Origin: Anagrus nilaparvatae
Taxonomy: Eukaryota > Arthropoda > Insecta > Hymenoptera > Mymaridae
DNA length: 64,000 nucleotides
NCBI GenBank assembly: GCA_022575985.1
Contig: JAKSXM010000238.1
Span: 12,232,001-12,296,000, forward strand
Direction: 5' to 3'
In this document: positions 12,305 through 23,200 of the stretch, piece after piece
Numbering within the stretch: position 1 is the first letter of the stretch
Layout of the letters: the number at the start of each line of letters is the position of its first letter
Translations under genes and position numbers: made by a program
The notes under the pieces: generated by a model
What the model saw: the letters and a program-made list of their open reading frames with translations, nothing else
Databases searched by the model: none
What the model was told of the DNA's origin: nothing

Positions 12305-13169
12305 ATGAAAGAGATTCTATTTTTCCAATTAACGATACTATCATACGCTACTTTTGTAAGTATAAATAAACAACCCTTTATTTATAAAATACCAAGTAAT
12401 AAATTATTTTTACACAGTGTTACGCCGGTAATATCATTGCTTCTTTAAATAATAATTTAAATAACTATTCAAGAAAATTTAAAAAATATTGCGATACAGT
12501 AGATAATTTTAACAGTCAAAGTAAACTATTTGAATCCAATTTAAATCTTTATGATAAATATTCTCCTGGCAATGTTCAACTATTTATAGAAACAATTCAA
12601 AGAAATATTGTTTTACCTAGTCAATGCATGGTAAGATATTAAATTAATTAATTAAAATATCATAATTTTATATATTAAATATAAATTTAAAAAATTTTTA
12701 TTTTCAGACTGGTAAAAAAAAATTTTTATGTGAAAAATGTCATAATTCAATGGATTCTTTCTTTTCCAAAATATATGAAATATATTCAGATTTTAATTAT
12801 AAGACAAGAGAAAATTATTTAAAGGATTTTCGATCCTATAAAAACAAATTTTCTAATGAAAAATTGATGAAAGTGAAAGACAAAATAAGTAACAAAATAA
12901 TAAATATTAATGTTTGTGAGGCAATTAAGACGATAAATAATTATAAATTAGTAAATACAAATTCTATTAAAATAATAGACGAAATTTCTAAAAGAAATAA
13001 TAAACTATTATTAAATATAGAAAAATTAATAAAATCCGTTGAAGATTTACATTGGTTATCATTTGGTAAAATTAAAAAAAGGGCACAAATCGGTTACAAA
13101 AATTTAAAATGTGAATGTAAAACTATTTATAAGAGCTCAGTGGAGTCTATACAGATAAAACCAAAATAA
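12305..13169 (+). CDS. Secreted cysteine-pattern protein, array gene 2
   Basis: Exons are 12305-12355, 12418-12630 and 12708-13169, with phase-0 introns of 62 and 77 bp. The predicted product is 241 aa. Signal exon MKEILFFQLTILSYATF. Exon 2 begins CYAGNIIASL and contains KKYCDTVDNF. Exon 3 contains CEKC, then MDSFFSKIYEIYSDF, NVCEAIKTINNYK and a terminal KCECK. It has eight cysteines in the mature region. The two beyond the family six are at the first residue of exon 2 and in SQCM at its end, so an extra disulfide is possible. The 3' flank holds AATAAA signals. Function is unknown; it shares clear identity with genes 3 and 4. Confidence 0.85.
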
Positions 13170-13493
13170 ATTATTAATAAATTATATTTATTTTTAATCA
13201 AATAAAGGTGAATTTAAATTATTTTAAGTCTTTCTTTCATTCATATTTTTAACCCTTATCTTTATGACTCATTACTTATTTATATGCCTTATTTAAGATT
13301 CGGCAATTTTAGAAAACATATCATTTATTGCATATGTATTTCAAAAACTAGATTCCTATTCAACTAAAACAGCAATTTTTAGATATTTTTTATGATTTTT
13401 TATCCAGTTGGATGAAATCTTAAATAGTCTAATCGAAACTTCCAAGATTTCAAAGAAAATACTTGGTAAATAACTTAAGCAATGACTCCACTA

Positions 13494-13652
13494 CGCATTA
13501 ATTCTTCTCTATATTAATTGTATACAATAAAACATAATGTATCCAGGAATTTTTCAAAATAAAAACATAAAAAATGTCGCAATAACGAATTTTTTTTTTA
13601 TATAGACCCAGTTTATTGTATACTACAATTAATATAGAGGAGAATTAATGCG
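13494..13652. repeat. Inverted-repeat element (MITE-like) between array genes 2 and 3
   Basis: Arms 13494-13533 and 13611-13652 are near-perfect reverse complements (CGCATTAATTCT...CTATATTAATTGTA...TACAATAAAAC). There is one C/T difference and a 3-bp indel. The arms enclose an about 77-bp AT-rich centre. No coding capacity is visible. The shape suits a miniature inverted-repeat transposable element or foldback. Target-site duplications are not obvious by eye. Confidence 0.7.
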
Positions 13653-13690
13653 CAGTATAGTTAATAATTTATAATATTTTATGATAAATT

Positions 13691-13839
13691 TATAGAATTA
13701 TTAACTTATCTATATTTATTATCTAATAACGTTTATTTAACCTGTTAGAATCTTGCGCTAAATGATAAAAAAAAATCAACATAAGTAATTGAAGACATGT
13801 AAAACTTTCAGTTAAAAAGCAATTTTAATCAGTCGTAGA
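13691..13839 (+). promoter_or_regulatory. Conserved upstream block of array gene 3
   Basis: The same block recurs: TTATCTATATTTATTATC, TCTTGCGCTA, TAATTGAAGACATGTAAAAC, TTTCAGTTAAAAAGC and ATCAGTCGTAG. It ends about 79 bp before the ATG. Confidence 0.55.
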
Positions 13840-13917
13840 TTATTCTGAGTGATAAATTTTTTTTTTTTAATAAGTGCTTGAATTTATTTCAACAGTTTTT
13901 TACTACAAAGTAAAAAA

Positions 13918-14783
13918 ATGAAAGGGATTCTGTTTATCAAATTAACAATACTAGCTCACGTTACTTTTGTAAGTATAAATAAAACAGTCAATTGCTATTA
14001 ATTTATTTATAAAATACAAAAAATTATTTTTACACAGGGTTACGCCGGTAATGTCATTGCTTCTTTAAGTAATAATAATTTAAATAATTATTCAAACAAA
14101 TTAAAAAAATATTGCGATACAATTGATATTTTCAACGATCAAAGTAAACTATTTCATTCAAATTTAAATAGTTATAACAAATATTCTGCTGATAATATTC
14201 AACTATTTATACAATCAATTGAAAGTAAAATTGTTATACCCGATGAAGACATGGTAAGATATTAAATAAAATAATTAAAATATAAATTTTTTTTAATCAA
14301 ATACTTAATTTTCAGTCTGAGACAAACTTTGTAGAGGCAGAATCATGTCAAAAATGTCAAGAATCAATGGATTCTTACTTTTCTGAAATCTATGAAAAAT
14401 ATTCAGATTTTAATCATAAAGCAAGAGAAAATTATTTAGATGATTTTCTATTTTATAAAAACAAATTTTTTAATGATAAAATGATGAAAGTTAAAGATAA
14501 AAGAAGTAATAAAATAATATATATTGATTTTTGCCAAGCTATTAATACGATAAATAATTATAAATTAGTAAATAGAAATGTTATTAAAACAATAGAAGAA
14601 AATACCATAAGTAACAATGAATTATTATTAAAATTAAACAAATTAATGAAATCTGTTGAAAATTTACATATGTCATCATTTAATAAAATTAAAATAGATG
14701 CTCAAAATGGTTACAAAAATTTAAAGTGTAAATGTAATACTATTTATAAGAGACCAGTATCTAAACAGATAACACCAAAATAA
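13918..14783 (+). CDS. Secreted cysteine-pattern protein, array gene 3
   Basis: Exons are 13918-13968, 14038-14253 and 14316-14783, with phase-0 introns of 69 and 62 bp. The predicted product is 244 aa. Signal exon MKGILFIKLTILAHVTF, then GYAGNVIASL and KKYCDTIDIFNDQSKLF. Exon 3 has CQKC, MDSYFSEIYEKYSDF, a central Lys-rich helix region, DFCQAINT and terminal KCKC. It has six mature cysteines, the family norm. It is closest to gene 4, with which it shares exon 2 almost residue for residue. No known domain is recognised. Confidence 0.87.
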
Positions 14784-14881
14784 ATTATTAAAGATGAATT
14801 TAAATTATTTTAAGTCTTTCTTTCATTAATATTTTTAACCCTTATCAAATTTCTGACTCATTATTTATTTTTTGCCCTCCT

Positions 14882-14972
14882 GGCCGTAAAACTCGTGCGT
14901 AAAGATTTTTCTACACTCGCTTCGCCGAGCACTCGTGCTAATGTTCACGCTAGTGCCAAAACTTTTACGCCC
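14882..14972. mobile_element. Small G+C-rich insertion with terminal inverted repeats in the gene 3 flank
   Basis: The 3' flank of gene 3 matches that of gene 2 on both sides (GACTCATT.TTATTT... and ATCTTATTTAAGATTCGG). Between them it carries about 115 bp of extra sequence rich in CG dinucleotides (CTCGCTTCGCCGAGCACTCG). The ends GGCCGTAAAA and TTTTACGCCC are inverted repeats with one mismatch. This fits a short non-autonomous DNA element inserted after the duplication. The true borders may extend to about 14,871-14,995. Confidence 0.55.
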
Positions 14973-15477
14973 TTAATACTTAATATACTATATATATCTT
15001 ATTTAAGATTCGGTAATTTCATAAAATATAACATTTATTGTATTTTTCAAAAACTAGATTCCTATTCAACTAAAACACCAATTTGTAGATATTTTTTTTT
15101 TTTGTCTTAATTAGTTTCATATCAAACAATACAAGGAGTACAAAGTTTGGTTATTTAAAAATCACCTAAAATGATTGTTAAAAAAATCCAATTGCATGAT
15201 ATCTTAAATAATTTAAATGAAACTCCCAAGATTTCTAAAAAAATAACTTCGTTGTGACTTTAAATATACTTTAAATGGTGTGCTTTTAATTATTTTAATG
15301 AAGCTTGAAGAAGTGTAAATCACGAGGAGTTAATCAAATATATCATAAACAAAGATTGTTAATTGGCAAATAGTACAGATATGGTACCTAAAGGGATGCC
15401 CAAATGTACCATGCCCAATTGTGGGATGCCTAAATGACCCATGTCGGCGGCAGCAGAATTTTATAACATAGAGATTT

Positions 15478-15630
15478 ATTGAGTTCTTAACTTATCTATC
15501 TTTATTATCTAATAATGTTTATTTAACCAGTTAGAATCTCACGCTCGATGATAAAAATATAATCCACATAAGCATATAATTGAAGACTTGTTAAACTTTC
15601 AGTTAGTAAGGAATCTTAATCAGTCATAGG
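15478..15630 (+). promoter_or_regulatory. Conserved upstream block of array gene 4
   Basis: The block recurs: ACTTATCTATCTTTATTATC, TCTCACGCTCGATG, TATAATTGAAGACTTG, TTTCAGTTAGTAAGGAATC and ATCAGTCATAG. Here TATAAT lies about 28 bp before TCAGTT, the usual TATA-to-start distance. The ATG follows 75 bp downstream. Confidence 0.6.
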
Positions 15631-15704
15631 ACTATCTTAAGTGATGAGTATTTTTTCTAACAACTGCTCGAATTTATTTTAATAGTTTTTGACTACGTAA
15701 AAAA

Positions 15705-16579
15705 ATGAAAGGGATTCTATTTATTCAATTAACAATACTATCTCACGTTACTTTTGTAAGTATAAATAAACCAGTCAATTGCTATCAATTTATTTATAAA
15801 ACTCGTAAAATACAATCAATTTTTTTTACACAGGGTTACGCCAGTAATGTCATTGCTTCTTTAAATAGTAATAATTTAAATAATTATTCAAACAAACTAA
15901 AAAAATATTGCGATACAATAGATATTTTCAACGATCGAAGCAAAATATTTCATGACAATTTAAATAGTTATAATAAATATTCTGCTGATAATATTCAAAT
16001 ATTTATACACACAATTGAAAGTAAAATTATTTTAGCTGATGCATGGCTGGTAAGATATTAAATTGATTAATTACAATATAAAATTTTTTTTATCAAATAT
16101 TTAATTTTCAGCCTAAGACAAACTACATAGAGGCAATATCATGTCGAAAATGTCAAGAATCAATGGATTCTTACTTTTCTGAAATGTACGAAAAATATTC
16201 AGATTTCAATTATAAGGCAAGAGAAAATTATTTACAGGATTTTATATTATATAAAAAAAAATTTTTTAATGAAAAAATGATGAATGTTAAAGACAATATA
16301 AGTAACAAAATAATAAATATTAATGTTTGTGAGACAATTAAAACGAAAAATAATTATAAATTAGTAAATAGAAATGTTATGAAAACAATAGCAAAAAATA
16401 CCAAAAGTAACAATAAATTATTATTAAAATTAAACAAATTAATAAAATATCTTGAAAATTTACATATGTCATCATTTAATAAAATTAAAAATAATGCAGA
16501 AAATTATTACAAAAATTTAAAATGTAAGTGCAATACTATTTATAAGAGACCAGTATCTATACAGATAACGCCAAAATAA
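15705..16579 (+). CDS. Secreted cysteine-pattern protein, array gene 4
   Basis: Exons are 15705-15755, 15834-16049 and 16112-16579. The spliced product is 244 aa. Signal exon MKGILFIQLTILSHVTF, then GYASNVIASL, KKYCDTIDIF, CRKC, MDSYFSEMYEKYSDF, NVCETIKT and terminal KCKC: six mature cysteines. Intron 1 (78 bp) is a multiple of three and free of stops, so an unspliced message would still be open and add 26 residues after the signal. The splice sites match those of the sister genes, so splicing is the better model. It is a close paralogue of gene 3. Confidence 0.87.
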
Positions 16580-17563
16580 ATTGTTATTAAAACGCAGCAT
16601 AAATTTATTTAATAAAATATTTTATACGAAATAAGTGTTAAAAACTTTGTTTTCATTAAGTAACACGTATGATTTATTATGGATTTTGCTTACTGTACAT
16701 TTGATTATTCTCGTAAATTCTGTAATTATGAGATTTGTTCTTAGCTAAATAAAGATGATTTTAAATTATTTTAAGCCTTTATTGATTAAAATTTTTAATC
16801 CTTATCAAGTTTATGAATCGTATATGCCTTGATTAGTTTGGTAATTTTGAAAAAGATGGCATTTATTATACACAGATACTAGATTGAACTGCAAAATGCT
16901 GTTCTAGTAGGAACCTTGAGTAGGAACCAAATATTTATCTTTATTCATATCTAACTGAAAAGTAGTATACTTGAATCGGAAATTCAGATTCTATAATTTT
17001 TTTTTAATTATTCAACTACTCGCGCATTATAATTTATTATTATTTGATCCACGAATAGATGTGTAAACAAATAAAATTCGCCTAGAACCTGAATTTTAGT
17101 AAAGGTAATAATTTCGTAAATGCAAACAAAGGAATTTTTAAATATTTTTGATGACCCTTACCTAGTATAAAAATTAAAAATTTTATTTATTAGCTAATAA
17201 GAAATTAAACAATTTTGGAATTTCCAACTTAAAATTATTTATGATTTTCTTAGTAAATATTTCAAAATTTTTATTGTGTTATCAAGATGTAGTTTTTATA
17301 TCTATATAACCCAAAGATAATTAATTTATTACCCAATTCCATTATTCAATAAAATCGTAATCTACTACGTCTCAAAAATTAACTTACTTAAAAAAGAAAA
17401 ATTTTGGTTTCAGTCTGTGTTCAACTTTTATCAATAACATTACTACTAAATTTTGTGTTGGAATTTAACTAAATTTTTTTGTGCCTGAATTTTCATAGAA
17501 TTTGAATTTATTTTGTTGGTTAATTTTAAATTTATGTTAATTAAGCTCAAAAGTGAGATAAAA

Positions 17564-18431
17564 ATGAAAAATATTTTATTTTTAATAATATTAATTTGCA
17601 TTAATTTCGTAAGCAATTTCAATCGATCAAATTATTTTGATTTAAATGACACATCAAACTTGGTAGCAAATAATATGAATATTATTTTTCTAGAGCGACG
17701 CTGGTAACTTTTTAACATCTTTAAATACTAAAAATTTAAATAATTATTTAAGTACAATAGAAAAATATTGTCAAACAGTTAGTGATTTTTACGATCAATG
17801 TCATTTATTCCATTATGATTCAAATGGTTACAAAGAAAATTCTCCTATAAATTTTGAAGAATTTAAGCAAACGGTCATAAATGCAATAATTATTCCTGAT
17901 GAAAGACAGGTAAAAGATTCATATTTTCTACTTAAAATTTAGCATCAAAATTATATTAACATATTTTTTTAGACAAATATAAAATTTAATAAAAAATGTG
18001 AAAATGAATTAAATATTTTCTTTTCTGAACAATACCAACTCTACTCACGTATAAATCATAAAGCAAGAAATAAGTATTTTAGTGAATTTCTTAATTTAAA
18101 AAGAGAATTTCATAAAAAAATTATACTTAGAGTTAAAGATAAAAAAAATAAAGATATCACTATTAATATTTGTGCTGAAATTGACACTAAAAATCGTTAT
18201 AAATTAAAATTCAAAAGTGATATTAAAAAAATTGAAATAAGTACAGACAGCAATAATAATTTATTATTAAAAGCAGAAAAATTAATAGAATCAGTTAAAA
18301 ATTTACATTCATCAACATTTAACAAAATTTCAAGAAGTGTAGAAATAGAATATAAAAATTTGAAATTTTCATGCAGAAACACTAATGAGAGATTAAATTT
18401 TAAACATAAGTTAAAAGTTTTGAATAAATAA
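17564..18431 (+). CDS. Secreted cysteine-pattern protein, array gene 5 (altered cysteines)
   Basis: Exons are 17564-17608, 17694-17909 and 17973-18431, with phase-0 introns of 85 and 63 bp. The predicted product is 239 aa. Signal exon MKNILFLIILICINF. Exon 2 (SDAGNFLTSL) keeps EKYC and gains a Cys in YDQCHLF. Exon 3 has lost the first Cys of the CxxC motif (NKKC) and the first Cys of the terminal CxC (KFSC), while NICAEI is retained. That leaves five mature cysteines. The exon 3 frame is open throughout, so the gene looks intact though diverged. Its upstream region lacks an obvious copy of the block seen before genes 1-4. Confidence 0.75.
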
Positions 18432-19407
18432 TTTCTCTAATTATTGAGTATTGGTCTTATCTCTTATGAAGCAACTTGAATAAAATTTTTCTAATTAGAA
18501 TTAAATTACAGATTAAATAAAAATACTTTAAAATAATTAAAATATTTAAGTAAATGTTATTATTTATTAGGGATTTTCCCCTGGATTTTCCTTAGAGTTT
18601 ACTTATTACTCATATGGTCATTCTCGTATATTGCATTTAATGCTTTGAAATTTGGTTTATTAATCAAAAGCACAGCTAAAAGCTCATGTGCAAACCTTTT
18701 AAGTAGCCATTTACCATAACGGCATTAAAAGCATTTACTAAGTTATGAAAATACGTTTAAATTATGGTTTCTTACATTTTCTTCAGTAATGTAATGCAAG
18801 GTTTATTTTTGTTAGTTTATTGGTCAATTGTATATTTAATTATTATTGTCTTTGTGGAGACCCGAGAGATTTGTCCCGGAAATGGTTCCGAAAGTACGTA
18901 CGGACCACTTTGAGAATGAACAAAGAGGAGGGTAAAAACCCTATAACCTACTTAACTGTCATATTATTAAATTTAATTGCTAAATAAAAATTTCCAACGA
19001 AAATTGTATCATGAAAGAGATTCCTTTATAAAAAAATACTCCGGAAAGTACAAAATACGCAGTATATTATTATACAACTTTCAAAATGCAATAAATACCT
19101 ATTGGGTTATTCCGTGAGTACTTAGCCTTTGGGTTATTCCCTGTGTATTTAAAGTATGCATATAAGAGCATGCGCAAAGTGCAAGCGAAGTTAGTCGAAA
19201 GAAAGATCTTAACGTTTTTGCTCAAAATCGAGCAAAAGTTAAAGTTTTGCATTTATTAAGTTAAGAAAATATTTTAGTTTAAGTTTTATTTATCATTTTT
19301 TTATAATTTATCTAAAACACTTGTGTTATATTTAAGTTTGTTTATTTAATATTTTATTCAGTATTTATTTAATATCAGTTAATAAGTGTTAAGATACTAC
19401 AGAAAAC
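18432..19407. other. Array spacer 5-6
   Basis: The spacer is mostly AT-rich. A G+C-richer island lies at about 18,855-18,955 (GGAGACCCGAGAG, GTACGTACGGACCAC) and another at 19,160-19,200 (GCATGCGCAAAGTGCAAGCG). I see no gene in either. TATCAGTTAATAAGTG at about 19,373, 30 bp before the gene 6 ATG, resembles the initiator part of the array promoter block. Confidence 0.5.
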
Positions 19408-20239
19408 ATGAAAGGAATTATTTACTTGACTCAAATATTACTTTTATTTTACATCAATTTTGTAAGTATTTAAAAACCAATTTTAATTTTCAACAAGAAT
19501 TTTACAAAATACAATTAAAAATGAAATTTTACAGTCTTACGGATCCCCACTTTTTGATAATAACAAAAACACAACCGAAGCATATTGCGAAACTACAAAA
19601 GATTTTAAAGAAAAAGATATGTTATTTAATTATTACTTTAGAAATTACAAAAAAAAAAATATTTTTCGAGTATTCAATCAAACAATTTTAAATGAAATAA
19701 TTAATCCAGATATGAAAGTGGTAATTTAAATAACTCTAATTAAACCGAATTAAAATTTACAACTTTACTAATTATATTTAATTATATTTCAGACTAAAAT
19801 AAATTTTTTATGTGAAAATTGTAAAAATCAAATGAATAATTATTTAAATAAAACTTTCGAACGATATTTCAATATAATCGATTATGGTAGAAACAAATTG
19901 TTTAATCGTTACTTAATTATTTATATGATTTTTAGTAAGAAGATGAGGATAGAAATTGAAGAGGAAAATGAAGAGGAAAATGAAGAGGAAAATGAAGAAG
20001 GTATTGATTTCATTGATATTTGTAATAAGACACAAATGGAATCTTATTCAAATTTGTTAAACGAAAGAAATTACAAAAAAATTAAAGCTGCAACAAGAAG
20101 CAATGAAATATTATTATCAAAATTAAAAACATTAACAAAAATAGCTAAAATATTACATTCTGCAGTATTTAATAAAATTAAATCCAATGCTGAGAAAGGT
20201 TACCAAAACTTGAAAAACAGTACTACTTGTAAATGTTAA
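19408..20239 (+). CDS. Secreted cysteine-pattern protein, array gene 6 (most diverged, acidic repeat)
   Basis: Exons are 19408-19461, 19535-19720 and 19793-20239, with phase-0 introns of 73 and 72 bp. The predicted product is 228 aa. Signal exon MKGIIYLTQILLLFYINF. Exon 2 (SYGSPLFDNN) is about 10 codons shorter than in the sisters but keeps AYCETTKDF. Exon 3 keeps CENC, ICNKT and a final TCKC, ending there without the C-terminal tail of the others. An in-frame tandem repeat of EEN E-type units (four near-identical 12-bp GAGGAAAATGAA steps) replaces the Lys-rich loop. Exon order, phases and all six cysteine positions support family membership despite low identity. Confidence 0.72.
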
Positions 20240-23200
20240 AATGGTGCTTTATATTATCTTAGCTTTGGATTAATAAATGGCAAGAAATAAAATATTTTCT
20301 TTTAAAAAATAATAGAAAGATTTTTTTATTACATTAAAATCCTAAAATAAAATTTATATCAACGACTTCCATACTTATCGATAAAAACTAATATTATTCT
20401 TATATATTATATAACCGATAGTAAAATATATATGCTCGATTTAAAACGTTTAAATTTTATACACATAAAAAAAACTGTAATGTTCAATTGTCGTTAAAAA
20501 GTCTAAAAAAAAAAAAATATTTTTTATTACTGACCGTTATAAAAATTTTATATTATTCCATATTTTTATAAAATAATGAAAAATTCATATATATTTTACA
20601 AATTTCATAACCTCAAATATTATGATTAGTTTAAGTGTAAAAATATATAATATATAAAAGGAAAAAAAAATTTTTTATACCTCATAAAAAAATAAAATAG
20701 GTGTAATAAATAAATTTGAATTTTCAAATCGATGATAACCTTTTTTTTATCCTTTTTAATAAAATAAAGAAAATTATGACACGTAGATATAAATGAAATC
20801 ATAAATTTGTTGAATCTAAAATATACATTTTGTACACCTGATACTCACTGGATGTTTATAAGAAAATATTATTTAAATATTCTGTAAAAAAGTAGAAAAT
20901 AGAAGAAGAGCAAAACGTCATAAACCGCAAATTTACAGGTCTCTGTAGTGAAATTTCATACATTACATATAAAATGGCATCCCTTGTGTAGGGTTTTATA
21001 TATTTTATGAAATAGAGAAGATGATCAACAACAGCTGCTGACGCGCAACCAAGCACACAATGATAGATTTGTAACGCATGGGTGCGGTTAATTTATATCC
21101 ATAAATAATTTTTAAAAAAAGGATAATAATTGAATTTATGTAAATAAAGTTTAAAATTTATAGGTTATAAAGCTTGCAATAAAGAGTATTAAATTTAATC
21201 TTTTTTAAACGATTCAACAAAAATAAATAACAATACATATAAAGTAAAATAATTAAAGCTTACAGTTATAAATGATAGAGAATAGTAGTCGTGGGTAACC
21301 ACTTTTATATAGTCAAAGATCAAGGATTTCAGTGACCTTATATGACCATACAGTGGTTATACACAAACTTTATTTTAGACTTTAAGTTTTCTGTTTATAT
21401 TAAATTGCTTTTCTTCTTTGTATTAACCTACATGTCTATATAAAGTACTTAATTTTTTTTTTTTAATATAAATTTAAATGAGAAAAGGATATAATTTACT
21501 TTTATAGAATAATTTTTCTTAATATTTTTTCACTCTCCCTTTTATAATATTGCATTTATAATCAAAACGGAAACTTAATATTTATATCCCTCTTTTCATT
21601 TTAAAACACTTTTAGGTATCAACTTCATTTATAAAAATTCTTTTGGAACCTTTTTAAAATTACAAGGTATGGTATTTTAAAAAACTATAATTGCAAAAAA
21701 ACATGATAATCATTCATATTTTATTGTTTTTTAAATTTAGTGTGCTCAGGCAATTGTAATAATACGTAGTAGGAAGAAACAAAAAAATAAGCGTACAGAA
21801 AAAAAAGGTTATGGGCTCAAAATACAACGTTTCACATAAACCAAGTTAGTTAAGTTTCTTTCATGGTGGTCGTAGTAGTTGTTGTATTAAGTGAATGGTT
21901 CTTCAAAATTATGTAGAATTAAGGGGTAGGTAAAGATGAAGAAAAATAATGATAATAATGTTATGTAAGGTTGTTATTATGCATTTTAGGTACGAAGATA
22001 TTATAAAGGTGAATTATTGTGGAAAGTGTGTGTTTAATAATTGGAAATTTTCACTTTTGTGCGAAACATTAATCGAGACTAATTGATCAGAACTTTGCAG
22101 ACAAATGAAGCTAACTACCTGATTTTTAGTATCCTTGATGCTTTTGATGTTGTTCGTAGGTAATTATTTTACAATCTACCTCTAGAGAACTTGAAAATCG
22201 TAGGGTTAAAGCGATTCCCAAGTACTCGAGAGTCCTTACTTCTACAGATACATGATTAAACAGATAAATATTTTAAATACCTAGCTGAGATTACAAAAGA
22301 CGTATCATAAGATTATTAGGGGTTACTCAAAGCAGTATCAAAAATCTAATACTACTTTCAAGCATTCTAAATCTTATGCGATCAAAGTCTAGACATACAA
22401 GAAACATCAAAACTGTAAAAAATGAAGACTCAATTACAAAATTTGCTAAATTAATAAAAAAAAAATTTTTTTTTAGAATTAAATGACTATATAATATAAA
22501 TAAAATAAACAACTGTTTAAAATATAAAAATACAGATATTTACAATATTACAGAATTCCGTAGTAAAAGAAAATGGTTTGTTTGTTTTTATTTATTTTGG
22601 AAAAATGCCAAAAATAATATATAGAATTTTAACTCTCGACCTTAAATAAAAAAAAAAATTTTGTTGTATTTTTAAAAGTATATACTACATATTTTGTTTC
22701 CTTTTTATTTTCTAAACATTATAAAGTTGTAACATTTGTCAAGTTTTTAGAGTACATCTATATATATTTATGCAATAAAAATGTTGTTTATATTATTTAC
22801 ATAAATTTTATAAAAGTGTAAAATATTTATATTTTCTTTTAAATATTGTCAAATAAAATTTATTATTTCTCACAAGTGAAATGACTTCTATAAGATATAT
22901 AACTGTCCCATGTGTGTTTAATTAGTATAGTGATGAATTTAATGAAATTCTTAAGTCATCAGATAATAATAATATTTTAAGATAATAATCATGTTTATTT
23001 GAGCATTTGCAATGCAGCTGGAGTTTCTCTATAGTATTAAATTTAATACACACGGGTGCATTTACTCTAATTACTGTTTATTAAGCATTATTCATTCAAG
23101 GTTATGTTTCAATCATCATATAGCATAAAAAATATGTATTTGGCTAACTAATTTTTTTTTTCAGTGTATTTTAATAACGTAAAAATAATCAATATAATTA

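Noticed and set aside
10559..20239. Odorant-binding or chemosensory proteins
   Set aside because: Length (about 240 aa), the CxxC plus terminal CxC pattern and the exon layout do not match OBPs (six spaced Cys in about 130 aa) or CSPs (four Cys).
10341..20239. Integrated viral or polydnavirus segment
   Set aside because: No viral structural, replication or excision-motif signal was seen. Tandem duplication with shared flanks is sufficient.
20856..21056. Minus-strand ORF starting MLGCASAAVVDHLL as another alternative first exon
   Set aside because: Possible donors (CCT|GTAAAT, TAT|GTAATG) leave phase 0, which does not fit the acceptor at 9,719, and the rest of the frame is low-complexity.
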